64,000 nucleotides of DNA. Origin: Mytilus edulis (Eukaryota > Mollusca > Bivalvia > Mytilida > Mytilidae). A program made the translations under genes and the position numbers. The DNA lies in the NCBI RefSeq assembly GCF_963676685.1, contig NC_092344.1, positions 42,662,589-42,726,588 of the forward strand. The letters are read 5' to 3'. Positions 50,401 through 59,679 of the stretch are shown here, in pieces. The first letter of the stretch is position 1. Every line of letters begins with the position of its first letter. The notes beneath the pieces were generated by a model. That model was not told the DNA's origin. It worked only from the letters and a program-made list of their open reading frames with translations, and made no database searches.

Positions 50401-53290
50401 AGTTTTCTTAATTTTTGAGGGATATTATACTTTCAGAACAAAATGAAACCAAAAACATCATTGCAGACATTCAACATATTGATCAATCTACTGTACGAAT
50501 TCCTAAAACGGATGCGTTGTTTGGTAATGAATCAAAGACACAACTATCAAACAAAGATACTGATAGTAATAATGAATCGATAGAAAGCACAGGATCTTGG
50601 CAACATAGAGAGTACGAAAGAGACTGTTTTCAACAAAAATCTATACAATCTGAAACTAAATCAAAAGGTAAATGATAATAAATGAAAAAAACGTTGAATC
50701 TCAAAATTGGTTTTAAAAAAAAAAAACTCATTCTTTGTAAATCATTTTCTTTAAAAAAAAATCCTAATTTTTACAACATAAAAAGTTTTTTAAAATGCTA
50801 TTACTTGTATTAAAGTCATATGGAGCTTCAAATTAAAGAACAAACTCACTATCCAGGCTTCTTTGTCGTTTGTTTAATAAGGTGACAATCGGTAAACTGC
50901 CGCTTCAGAACACGACTTATGAATTATATTGCTAGTAACTTTGATAACCAATTGATTAGCTTCCAAATTTTCACATCATAATAGTCCAATTTTTTTTAAC
51001 GATTATACGAACAAACTCATCATAGATTCTAGGATTGAAACGATATGGATGCGTAAAAAATGATAAAACCGTACACAGAAGTTTTTGATGTATAAATGGA
51101 TTGGTTCAAGAATTGGATAAACACAATCTAATTAAAATATTAAATCTTTTAATTGCTCCCGTTCTGATATTTCGCGCATCAATGGGATAAACATTATATT
51201 TCACCAGTCACTCGTTTCATATGACTTTAATATAAACTGCCATGAAAATAGTCACAAAAAAGTACTGTGTTGAATTTAAAGAATGCTCCCACGGTTACAT
51301 CTAACTATAATATTACAAGTTAATATCGTATATGTATTCGTATACTATCTATATATGTAGGAGTTGTATGTGCGATGGGTACGCTAAAGTGCGATGGTCA
51401 CGCTGAAGTGCGTTGGTTACGTTGGTGTGCGATGGTCTTCACAGACGTGTGATGGTACTTTCGCTGATATCTTCTCCGAGCTGCGATGGTCCTTTCGTTG
51501 ATATTCGTTTGTCTACATACATGACGCGTGATGGCTTTTAGTATGAAAAGTATATGTTTTCAATTGCTATTTAAAGAATTCATTATCGTCCGAGCTTTTG
51601 GTCGAGGTAGTTTTTTATGAAGTTGAAGTCCAATCAACTTGAAACTTATTACACATTTTCGTTATGATATGATCTTTCTAAATCTAATGCCAAATTAGAT
51701 TTTTACCCAATTTTCACGGTCCACTGAACATAGAAAATGATAGTGCGGATGGGACATCCATGTAATAGGGACACATTCTTGTTTTGTAATCCATTGCACT
51801 TCAGCGTTACTACCAACGTACTTCTGTGAAGCTATTAACAAGATAGCGTCACAATGCCACCATCGAAAATCAACGTGATAAAATCGCACTTAATCGTCTC
51901 GGCGTGACAAACACGTTTCAGAGTACCATCGCGGTTAAGAGTCATACACATAATTATATATTTCACATATTTTAATCAACAAATTCCTCTTTATTATACA
52001 GGTAAATTTGAGATTCAAATAGATAACGAAGATGTCTTTTTATCAAAGAAGCGTCTTTCAACGTTACACAAGTGTGTGCCAGATGAAGTTCTTTCAAATA
52101 GACATTTGAATGAAGAATTAAACAGAAATAAATTGGAAAATACAGAAATTGTATTTGAAGACATCGAAAATCTTGATGGAGCAATTAAACCAGTTGGAAG
52201 AAACGTTTTGTATCGAGGAGCATTGGTAATTGATGACGGTGGCGGTGATACAACCGACGACTGTTCAGTCATCGATATGCCAAAAAGTGAATTAGAAAGA
52301 TGGCAAGAATCTAAAAATCAATCATTAGAGAAATGCGATGAAGATCAAAACATTGCCATAGAACAGATACAAACATGTTTATTTCAAAGGATGATACCTG
52401 ATCACAAAAATGACCAGAATGATAAAATTATCAGTAAATCAAGTATTCAGGCTTTATTGCCATTAAGAGGAACAACAATATTGAATAAAACACAGAAGAT
52501 GTCAAATGATATTACTTCTACTAAATCTTTCGATTATGTGTACAATTCACCACACCAAATGCCAAGTTTTAAACCATTAGAAACAACCAACATAGGAAAG
52601 CCCTTAAAACGTCAGGGAATTCTCGCCCCACTCAAACCAATACAAGAAACGATTAAGCAAGAAAAAGTGAAATCGCCAAAAAGAAAGAAAATAACAGAAT
52701 CCAATGTTCAAAAATCAAAAACTAAAAAGAAAGCAAACAAAATAAAAGCTCAACCGGTACATCAGACAAAAGATGTTCATGAAAATTCAAGTACAGAAAC
52801 ATTTTCTATGCCATCGTTTGAACTTGCAGACAATTTTCAACTTGAAATTAATACTCAAAGGGACAATCACTTGAGATCTAATATCCAAATGGATGACGAC
52901 TTTATTCAGAACTCGCCAGATAGTTCAGAATCATCTTGTAAAAGAAATTTCCGTGATTATATGGATAAAAGAAAGATGGACGATGATTTTGCGATAAATT
53001 CATACGAGAGTTCAGATTCTGAAAATTCAGGACGAAATGTAAACTACAACTGCAACGAGGATCCTACTACTGGTTTAAATGTAGTTGTTTCTCAGAAGAG
53101 ATACAGACAAAAAAAGGCCCCATTGAAATCTGTTATTGGTAAACCACCTGTTTGCAATAACACGTTTAGCATTAAAAGTGTGAACACTACATGGACACCT
53201 GATTACCGAATATGGGACCCTCTTCGTATGATTGATGGATCTGTTTGTCAAACATTTGATTACATAGGGGAGACGAAAATTCAAATTTAG
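32441..53290 (+). CDS. Novel 1971-residue protein with N-terminal CARD-like segment and long disordered tail (10 exons)
   Basis: Coding exons: 32441-32444, 33157-33264, 37151-37242, 37498-37834, 38155-38225, 38640-39771, 41015-42607, 44251-45309, 50437-50667, 52002-53290. They total 5916 nt, exactly 1972 codons; every GT-AG junction closes in phase. The first coding exon is only ATGG in a GCCATGG context. Residues about 3-68 (SYMLDILRITGPLT...ETRQRIMDIKRNGREFFL) have the helix spacing of a CARD, with an APAF1-like SYxxD...LT...TRQ pattern. Residues 84-118 are five RFENNTE repeats. The rest is Ser/Asp/Glu/Asn-rich and probably disordered, with a 138-residue tandem repeat (about 1162-1437), SDW and CSW motifs, and a basic KSPKRKK stretch near 1767. 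The C-terminus is IGETKIQI. No catalytic domain was recognised. A death-fold adaptor role is an inference; the N-terminal exon links are the least certain. Confidence 0.75.
32890..33015 (-). repeat. Interspersed repeat family B, partial reverse copy in intron 1
   Basis: Read on the minus strand it carries ATTGAGAATGGAAATGGGG, GTGTCAAAGAGACAACAACC, GGGTCACCAACAGGTCTTCA and ATTCCCGCACTCGGAGG. It is oriented opposite to the copy at 31662-31995, with the first exon of the CARD-like gene between them. Confidence 0.85.
33362..35931. mobile_element. 2.57-kb element with 42-bp near-perfect TIRs, intron 2 of the CARD-like gene
   Basis: The left end (33362-33403) starts TGTTCCGGACCATATGAG and includes GGACCATACGCGTATGGTC. 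The right end (35890-35931) is its reverse complement over essentially all 42 bases. Further subterminal copies of GACCATATGAGTAT or CCATACGCGTA follow inside both ends. The interior contains no transposase-like ORF; a short family A fragment lies at 35068-35100. A lone end-like motif at 28141-28165 suggests related copies. No clear target duplication was seen. Confidence 0.75.
36645..36920. repeat. Two adjacent small foldbacks (MITE-like) in intron 2
   Basis: TATCGCTATTTT (36650) and AAAATAGCGATAA (36807-36819) face each other. Directly adjacent, GATTATCATTGGTCATCTCAA (36821 on) pairs with TTGAGATGATCAACGATAATC (to 36919) around a GC-rich centre (CTTTCGCCGTCCCGGCT). They could form strong hairpins in RNA. 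No coding capacity. Confidence 0.6.
37543..37647 (+). repeat. 21-bp coding minisatellite (five RFENNTE units)
   Basis: Five consecutive 21-base units (AGGTTCGAAAACAACACCGAG consensus) lie in exon 4 of the CARD-like gene. Unit 2 has I for T, unit 4 reads GFDNNTE and unit 5 RFENSTE. Four of the five units create an N-x-S/T sequon, but no signal peptide precedes them, so glycosylation is not expected. Confidence 0.9.
40349..40500. mobile_element. G/C-homopolymer MITE-like element with GGATCC-containing ends
   Basis: The left end GGACGGATCCAG and right end CTGGATCCG are inverted. The interior begins with runs of G and ends with a run of C. It is related in style to the element at 15211-15357, and lies in intron 6 of the CARD-like gene. 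Confidence 0.55.
43588..43955 (+). repeat. Interspersed repeat with GACGCGCGTTTCGTC landmark
   Basis: The run GATACCAGACTTATGATTTA, ACGTCAGACGCGCGTTTCGT, GAGCATTGAGGACCCAAAAT, AATTCCAAAAAGTTGTGCC and CTCGGGGACGAAACGACCAC to TTATCAAAGGTACCAG matches a repeat I recognise as very common in mussel sequence. It lies in intron 7 of the CARD-like gene. A related short segment occurs near 60720-60790. Confidence 0.7.
44397..45224 (+). repeat. 414-bp tandem duplication inside exon 8 of the CARD-like gene
   Basis: Two units (44397-44810 and 44811-about 45224) each encode 138 residues, from PDIKHDV through VFTVDEIL, LDIDLV, GPAGSKIKEN and GSERQNLLNNDDASV to CCSWDSNS. They differ at only about one residue in ten, so the duplication is in frame and fairly recent. 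Conservation of the frame in both copies supports that the exon is translated. Confidence 0.95.
47042..47350 (+). repeat. Interspersed repeat family B copy nested in the 4.0-kb transposon
   Basis: It starts near TAGACATGAGGGATTTGTCA and contains AACCCGCTAAAAAGCAGGC, GGAGGCGTTCTTCAGCTGGC, CTTGGGACAGGCGCAAAATT and GGTGTTAAACATGTTTTTGG. It is diverged from the copy at 31662-31995 but collinear. Confidence 0.8.
47566..47793 (-). pseudogene. Transposon protein segment with an LGLSLPMHRVYG motif
   Basis: ATG at 47791-47793 opens MPPALKTFLCCLLDDGTSAA, then VLRCMALVECI, a hydrophobic AT-rich stretch that may be a ~42-base intron (GTATAT...TTTAG), then LGLSLPMHRVYGKPLITINK and a stop. This resembles, from memory, the GLxLxxH region of large uncharacterised proteins widespread in bivalves and cnidarians that look transposon-encoded. 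Only a fragment remains here. Confidence 0.5.
48430..48732 (-). pseudogene. Frameshifted transposon protein N-terminus with HxxC and CxxC motifs
   Basis: After a CCGCAG acceptor-like site the frame reads GKRKDEVYRRLIDEYEKN...NTKYHKSCYKYFKSKHNLS and stops near 48541. A different frame just downstream resumes with SDLSVCIFCKCIKPISKLHNF. The order YHKSCY then CIFCK fits a Cys/His zinc-binding N-terminal region of the same uncharacterised invertebrate family as the neighbouring fragment, so a frameshift has split it. It is located inside the 4.0-kb transposon. Confidence 0.55.
50024..50095 (+). repeat. Interspersed repeat family A, short copy
   Basis: It contains AAGAAGATGTGGTATAAGTG, CATTGAGACAATATTCCAC and AGAGACCAAATGACATAGAA. 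It lies in intron 8 of the CARD-like gene, about 320 bp beyond the 4.0-kb transposon. Confidence 0.7.
51357..51950. mobile_element. Element with arrays of GTGCGATGG repeats in inverted orientation at both ends
   Basis: The left part (51370-51540) has seven or more irregularly spaced (G)TGCGATGGT or GTGTGATGG units, several followed by ACGCTGAA or CTTTCG. The right part (51785-51945) carries the same motifs inverted (ACTTCAGCG, CCACCATCG, ACCATCGCGG). The centre is unique and AT-rich. It lies in intron 9, just before the last exon of the CARD-like gene. Confidence 0.55.
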
Positions 53291-54470
53291 GGTTTTCAAA
53301 GGCTTTCCGTTCAACAGGCAGGTTTAAAAAAAAAATCAATTGATAAGAACTAAGATTTGTTCATTAGAAAAATATTTTTGTTGATAAATGTAAAATTTAA
53401 CATTCTGCTATTCAGAATAAAAACCAAATATTGAAAAAGTGTTCATCTCTGTACCGCTGCATGAATATTTTATGCTACACAGTCACTTATAACATGACGT
53501 GAATGAATACAGAAAGAAAAAAATAAGACGTATTATTAAATGAAACAGATAACCGAGGGAAATAACAAGTTCACCTTACATTCAGCCAAGACATGACAAC
53601 TTTGAAAACTAAAAAATTGCTGAATATGAATTATCGTGTTGTTTTGTTGGTTTCGAAACAGGCAACACCACAGGGGGGGAAACCCACACGTTCAAACAAC
53701 ACATAACTAGATATTACAAATAAGCATACAGTTTAAACAGATCAACAGAAACCTAAACAAAAACACCAGGGAAACCATAGATGGTTTGAAAGAGTAAGCA
53801 GCTGCTGCTCCACTAGTGGCACCCTTTGTGTTACTCATTGCAAGAAAATATCGGATATTATCGAATGTTATGAAAAATACCCAACAAGTAACTTAAAACT
53901 CATTATTTTAAGAAAGTGAAACGCTAAGACACTAATAATATCTTTAGAAGGTACCCATTATAAAGTTGAAAAGTTAGATATGGCTTCAAGTGGCCATGAT
54001 AGCTCTAAATTGTCTTCTTTCAAAGATAGTCTTCTTGAACTACTGTTCCAATTAAAACCAAACTTGCAATATGTGACCCTTCGAATGTTCGCTACTTTGG
54101 TGCTAATTGAAATCCAAAACTGGCTGTCCAGAAAGTATGAATTCTTATTATAGACGGTACTTTCTAAGTGGTGCTTCTTTTGTCCTGTTTGTCCGAGTTT
54201 TTTGTTTTCGTACATTTCGATATACAGTTTTCTTTGTAATATATTATTGTAATCATTAATTTGTTATATCAAATTGTAAAAAGTAAATTAGCATGTCCCT
54301 AAAAGTCTTCTGTAATTTTGCTTTAATTTAGCAAATAAAATATGTTTAAACTAAACTACCACTGCTCACTTACTTATTATAGAATTTAAACTGTGGGGTC
54401 ACCAAAGGTTCTTAACGCCTTTTAAAAATAAGAAAAAAATAATCGAAAAACTAATCAGGAATAACCTTTA
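53291..54470. other. 3' flank of the CARD-like gene; polyadenylation signal at 53416-53421
   Basis: AATAAA lies 125 bases past the stop codon in TTCAGAATAAAAACC, a plausible cleavage signal for this gene. The remaining sequence up to 54470 shows no exon-like frame or recognised repeat. Confidence 0.55.
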
Positions 54471-54471
54471 T

Positions 54472-54880
54472 ATAAAAAAGAAGATGTGGTATGATTGCCA
54501 ATGAGACAACTATCCACAAAAAACCAAAATGACACCGACATGAACAACTATAGGTCACCGTACGGTCTTCAACAATGAGCAAAGCCCATACCGCATAGTC
54601 AGCTATAAAAGGCCCCGATAAGACAATGTAAAACAATTCAAACGAGAAAACTAACGGCCTTATTTATGTAGAAAAATGAAAACAAATATGTAACACATAA
54701 ACAAACGACAACCACTAAATTACAGGCTCCTGACTTGGGATAGGCACATACATAAATAATGTGGCGGGGTTAAACATGTTAGCGGGATCCCAACCCTCCC
54801 CCTAACCTGGGACAGTGGTATAACAGTACAACATAAGAACGAACTATAAAAACCAGTTGAAAAAGGATATAAATCAAAAC
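54472..54880 (+). repeat. Interspersed repeat family A, near full-length reference copy
   Basis: Ordered landmarks: AGAAGATGTGGTATGATTGC, CAATGAGACAACTATCCAC, TACGGTCTTCAACAATGAGC, CCATACCGCATAGTCAGC, TATAAAAGGCCCCGATAAG, GACAACCACTAAATTACAGG, GGCGGGGTTAAACATGTTAG and CAACCCTCCCCCTAACCTGG. Partial copies elsewhere in the window were recognised against it (about 15500, 18535, 25022, 46373, 50024, 58332 plus; 28860, 56708, 60435 minus). It has no coding capacity. Confidence 0.85.
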
Positions 54881-54967
54881 ATCGTGTTATTCCTGATTAA
54901 TTTTTCGAATGACTTTATTTAGGTGTTGAGAACCTTTGGTGACCACACAGTTTAAGTGTCTTTAACA

Positions 54968-55616
54968 TTACATCCCAGCTCCTTTGTTCTACCAGGGGTG
55001 ATCTGAGCCGGATCACCCCTACCAGATCACCCCAGTTTGAGTGTCTTTGTTATGCATTTTCTGTAACATTTTGGCGGGAATGTCAAATCCACTATAAAAC
55101 TTATAATTATTTATACGGAAAAGACTATCTATCAAAATTCACGTAGAAAAAATACAGTGTATATGCTGGGATTCGAACCTTTAGCATATCAAACCACGAC
55201 ACATACCACTACACCAGGATGACTGGTACGAACTAATGGTAGTTTGACATACTTAAAGGAAGCAAGATCTTTTTATAAGTGGGGCGAGTTGTCAGACCTT
55301 CATCCAGTTGGGTTTAAACCTTTTTTATAAGTGATTTTTTAGACTGATTGTTCAATTTGATTTTACACTTTTTCGGGTGCGAGTCGGTAAACAAGAGTGG
55401 GGCGATTTTTTTGTAAAGTGGCGATATAGTGTGGGCCGATTGGCAAGTGGGGCGAATTGACATTGTTTGATATCTACTCATCGTGTTTGGGGGTCATAAA
55501 GGGTATACATTATATAGTAATATGTAAAGTATATTGTAATGGTTGTGTGGCGTTCTAAACTAGATTTTATGAATTGTAAATGGTTTTTCGTCTAATCTAA
55601 AACAGCTGGGATGTAA
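54968..55616. mobile_element. 649-bp element with TTACATCCCAGCT TIRs and GGGGTGATC motifs
   Basis: TTACATCCCAGCT (54968-54980) and AGCTGGGATGTAA (55604-55616) are perfect inverted ends. GGGGTGATCTGAGCC/GGATCACCCC forms a hairpin near the left end, and GGGGTGATC recurs just outside the right end (about 55636). Interior copies of AAGTGGGGCGA occur at 55280, 55398 and 55450. A tRNA-like segment is enclosed. Confidence 0.55.
55148..55226 (-). tRNA. Degenerate tRNA-like sequence inside the 649-bp element
   Basis: On the minus strand TGGTGTAGTGGTATGTGTCG resembles an A-box region and GGTTCGAATCCCAGC a B-box/T-arm. The anticodon arm does not form a clean stem. A tRNA-derived SINE remnant is more likely than a functional tRNA. 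Confidence 0.4.
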
Positions 55617-56289
55617 AATAGTTATCCCACTCGGGGTGATCTTACACTGACACACCGCGTCCTTGTGGGATAACTATTAATGTATATAGTGAACAGTGGT
55701 CGTTATAGACAAACGTTCACATAATCTGTACCAGTCAATGAGATAATTTAGGTCGTCAATCAATGGCCACAGCCACACTGTTTTGAATATGAATCTAATA
55801 TACTTTTTTCAAAGTTGCATGATTTTAGGGGGGGAACAACTTTTTTTTTGCTGTATATTAACTGTCTAAATTATTGACTTTTCATAAGAATTTGGTTCAA
55901 ATATTCGCACCTAATGTCATTTAAAAAAGTTGAGTCAACGCATTTGTTTAAGTTAAATCAGTTTGAATAATACAAATCAGTCGAAACATGTTTAACCTAC
56001 AAAATTCTTTAAGTACCTCAATTAGCGGCATTTTGTACAAGGTTATAGTTTTCTTTCTGATATTGTTTGACATCTCATCCATCTCTTATTTTTTTTTATT
56101 TGGTATTTACTTTGCGTCATAGATCGAATGTATTCGTTCAGTGTATGTTCACTCGGTTGTGTTAATATGTGGTTTGATTGAGTCAAACCATTTCATTTGA
56201 TATTCTATGTTGTGTCCTTTTATGTTGTGATGTTTCAGTAAGGGTGAAGGTTGCTTCCTATTAAAATGTTTAAACCCTCGACATAATTC

Positions 56290-56449
56290 ATAGACGGTTC
56301 CAGGGGGTGGGAGCTGAGGGGCCCGGGCCCCCCTTTCATTGGAAAAAAATTGGTTGATTATATAGGGAATCACTGAAGCGTGACTGGAGCGGGTCCTCCC
56401 TAAGGTGAGTCAGTGCCCCCTCCTTTACAAAAAGTTCTGGGTCCGCTAT
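56290..56449. repeat. G/C-rich repeat related to the element at 15211-15357
   Basis: Shared words: GGGCCCGGGCCCCCC, TATAGGGAATCACTGAAGCG, TGACTGGAGCGGGTCC and CTGGGTCCGCT. Read on the opposite strand it is collinear with the copy at 15211-15357 but more diverged. Confidence 0.6.
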
Positions 56450-57090
56450 TTGTTAGCACATGTATCAAGTCGGGAACCTTTTCACCGGTTGTCGTTTGTT
56501 AATATGGTTCATAAATGTTTCTCGTTTCTCGTTGTCTTTTTGGTTTTTTTTTTTTTTTTTAAATAGATTAGACCTTTGGTTATCCTGTTTGATTGTTTTT
56601 ACACTTGTCATTTTTGGAGTCTTTTTTAGTTTGCTGTTCGTTGTGAGCCAAGCCCAATGTTGAAGCCCGTATTTGAACCATAATACTTTAGTTTTGCAAA
56701 TTATGACTTGGGTTGAGAGTTGTCTCATTGGCACTCATATTATAGACCACCATCCAACACTATAGATTCCATAAAAAGCTTAAACACTTCGCTTCACGGC
56801 TAATACATTCGAACAAACTACCAAACTTTGTACTCACTAGAGTTTTCAACATGGCAAATATAAAATTCAAAACAGAGGAATACAGCAACTCACAAGTAAG
56901 AAAATCAAACTATAAGTATAGGCATCAATGACAAGTTTATAGAAACAATTGATGAAAACGTTTATATAAGCAGCAGAAAAACCAACACCTCAACACGTCA
57001 AGATAACATATCAGACTTACTTAGACCTAGTAATACCAACTAACTCGCCAAGCATTGAAAAAAATATCAGCCCAAGATGGAATACACCTT

Positions 57091-57244
57091 ATCGCTAATC
57101 CCGGCTGACCCGTCCGCTTGAACTTTTGACGTCAACAACAATCACTTTTCCATTGTTGCGTCAGATGTTTTGTTTTATGACGTCAAAATTTTACGGGAAC
57201 CTGTGTGATTTCCAGCAATGGCGGACAAATAGCGATAAGGTGTA
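57091..57244. mobile_element. 154-bp MITE with 16-bp perfect TIRs
   Basis: ATACACCTTATCGCTA (57091-57106) and TAGCGATAAGGTGTAT (57229-57244) are perfect inverted ends. The interior has TTGACGTCAAC and TATGACGTCAAA motifs and is non-coding. It appears to sit within the remains of an older repeat. Confidence 0.8.
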
Positions 57245-57884
57245 TGAGTGAACATAGCAAAGTCACCACTGACATGTAAAGTAAAAACAAGCAGTATTTA
57301 TAAAAAGGGCAATATGAATAGAATATTCAAACGTATTTGAAAAGAGTTGATCAGTTTCATGCAAAATTTAAAAAGAAACGAATACCATTTAAGAATTGTT
57401 GAGTGATTTTAAAGGCAATAATAATAAATATTCGAACTAAAATGAAAACAACCACATTGAATTTACTTTTGATCCACAGAAAGATTAAAACCAATATTAG
57501 AAAAAAAAAACACAGATTTTACAATATACAAAATCTGGTCATAATTAAGCTCTTATTAGTAAAAAACGGTAAAATCTAAACTGAAAGAATCACGTCAAAG
57601 CTATATTTCACAATTACTGAAAGTCGACGTAAAGGGACAAAGAGATTTGAAATATGTTGAATAAAAAAAGATACTGATGTGGAAAAGCATCACAATACGA
57701 AGGAGGCTCTGTCACTGACAATTGAATATCAGTGATGACGACTGCATCTTTAAGAAGACAGAAAAAAGATTGCAAGCACGGCTTCAGTCCAAAAAGCTGA
57801 TAAGAATCTCAATTAGTAACAACAAATGAAGATATAACCAATAATCTGGACAACAAAGAACAATTAAGTTGGTATGTAAATATT

Positions 57885-58115
57885 AAACTTGAGCAAAGCG
57901 TTCGATGTAGTACCACACATGTGCTTTTTCAGAAGCGAGACCATTACGAGATAAAAGTCAAACTACTTGAGTGGATTAAGGCTAGGCTCACACAACGTCA
58001 AACGTGTGTAGTAGTTGAAAGTTAAACATTAAGAAACGCGTTTGTGAAATCAAAGAACAGTTCTAAGTGAATTGATGTCCCCTTTGTACATATAAAGGGT
58101 ATTGGAGATGAAATA
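57885..58115 (+). pseudogene. Decayed non-LTR retrotransposon reverse transcriptase fragment
   Basis: The frame at about 57893-57930 reads LSKAFDVVPH, the conserved SKAFD motif of non-LTR reverse transcriptases. After a shift of frame the next segment reads HYEIKVKLLEWIKARLTQRQTCVVVE, which fits the usual continuation of that domain, and stops follow. Frameshifts and stops show it is long dead. Neither element end nor clade could be fixed; RTE-, CR1- and Jockey-like origins remain possible. Confidence 0.7.
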
Positions 58116-58331
58116 ATGTTTTCATTGATGACATAAATGAGTGACATAAAGACCATACCAAAGTGCTAGTAGTTGACTTGGCATCAAATGCAAGATGAAA
58201 CTTATTGCGTTAAAATGTTATGTATTAAGAATTTCCATTAAGAAAAAGTCTACAATTCATAATTACCATATGCACAGCCATATTTTGACAGATGCAGACC
58301 AAAACCTACATTTAGGAGCTATTAGATATAA

Positions 58332-58520
58332 GCAGTTATGGTATATATAAGTGCCAATGAGACAACTCTCCATTCAAGTCACAATGAGTAAAATGTAAAC
58401 CATTATAATTCAAAACGGAGCTTCGGCTCACTCAGAACAGCAAGCTATAAAAGGCCACAATAATGACAAGTGTAAAACCATTCAAACAGAAAAACCAACG
58501 GTCTAATCTATATAAAAAAC
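58332..58520 (+). repeat. Interspersed repeat family A, partial copy
   Basis: It contains GCCAATGAGACAACTCTCCA, CGGCTCACTCAGAACAGCAA, GCTATAAAAGGCCACAATAA, and AAACCATTCAAACAG followed by AAAAACCAACGG, collinear with other family A copies. Confidence 0.75.
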
Positions 58521-58842
58521 GAGAAAGGGGGTTTAGGCATTTCAACATCACTACATAGAAGGACACATTATAAAATATCAATTGAAATCGCCTAACTCAA
58601 TCAAAAGACGTATTAAGATGATTATTAACAAAAACAAGTAAACATACACTTCACGATCTGTGACACAATGTGTATACAAAACTTATAAAAGAGAAAGGAA
58701 GTGAGATTTAAAACAAACCAGGAAAACAACTAAAACCTTGGACAAACTGCCGTTAAATGAAAGAACGTAAGCAAGTAAAAATACCAAATTTTGTTGTAAA
58801 GAGAACATGGAGTACGCAATACAATGTGCAAATTTATTTTTC

Positions 58843-59170
58843 TTCCCTCGACGGGATTCAAACTTATGCTACTGGGATATCGTGGCACCAAATCGCATTG
58901 CACTATGACCGACGCGCTAGACCACTCGACCACCTAGGCTATTAATAAAAAAAGAGCTTTTGGTGGCCGGGTGTTACCTTTCCTCGTCAGTTTTAATTTA
59001 GCGTCGTAACACAGTACATGATATATAAGGCATGAAGATGGAATTGTTACAGATCAGCTGAATTATCTATTGTAAAGGATCCTACAAATTAATGTTAGAT
59101 GCAGTCACAGAAAACATTATATTATAAGTACGTCTGAACCAGTGACGACTCTACAACAGATTTATATATA
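58843..59170 (-). repeat. tRNA-derived SINE, copy 1
   Basis: 58843-58942 read on the minus strand resembles a tRNA gene with A-box-like TGGTCGAGTGGTCTAGCG and B-box-like region (degenerate here, GTTTGAATCCCG). The attached body on the plus-strand right side contains GTTACCTTTCCTCGTCAGTT, ACAGTACATGATATATAAGG and CAGTGACGACTCTACAACAG. The body is shared with the copy at 62028-62346. Confidence 0.65.
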
Positions 59171-59376
59171 TATTTAATTTCTAATTATAGAACCAAATCA
59201 TAGTTCCGAGAAATGGTCTTTTATGCAGCAGGGATGGTTTAAACCACAATCGTGACCTAGTTTAAAGTAATTATGTGAACAATTGTTAAAAAAATTAAGT
59301 AGAAACAAGGAAGTATGTTTACCTGAATGGTCACCGATATATTTTAAAGTCATATACACCACTTATAGTTTTGATA

Positions 59377-59677
59377 ATGGATAATTTATGTAGGTATGAG
59401 AATATGCACGGCATTAAGAAAAAAACCTACTGGGAAATCTATGGAATGAAATGTTTTCCTTACAAAGGAAAGCGGAAATATTCCCCTTGTATTAATCAAA
59501 TGTTTGATGGTGGCATAGTTTTGAAAAATGACGTGTTTGGACTTTCTATTAGACAGTTTGAACGAGAATTCAAAAACTGCCTAGAACGAAGAAGAAAAAA
59601 TGAACAAACTATTATCAACATTCGATTTCCAGTTAAAACAAGCAATGAGTATATAGAATACTTGGAAACCTTTAACG
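59377..59677 (+). CDS. Probable first coding exon of an unidentified gene
   Basis: ATG at 59377 opens 100 codons plus one base, ending AAC G|GTAAGT, a strong donor (phase 1). The peptide starts MDNLCRYENMHGIKKKTYWE and includes GMKCFPYKGKRKYSPC and LSIRQFEREFKNCLERRRKN; it is basic and aromatic-rich. A TTTATGTAG acceptor at 59383-59391 would make it an internal exon instead. I do not recognise the family and found no continuing exon before the window ends, so the rest may lie further right or the exon may be orphaned. Confidence 0.45.
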
Positions 59678-59679
59678 GT

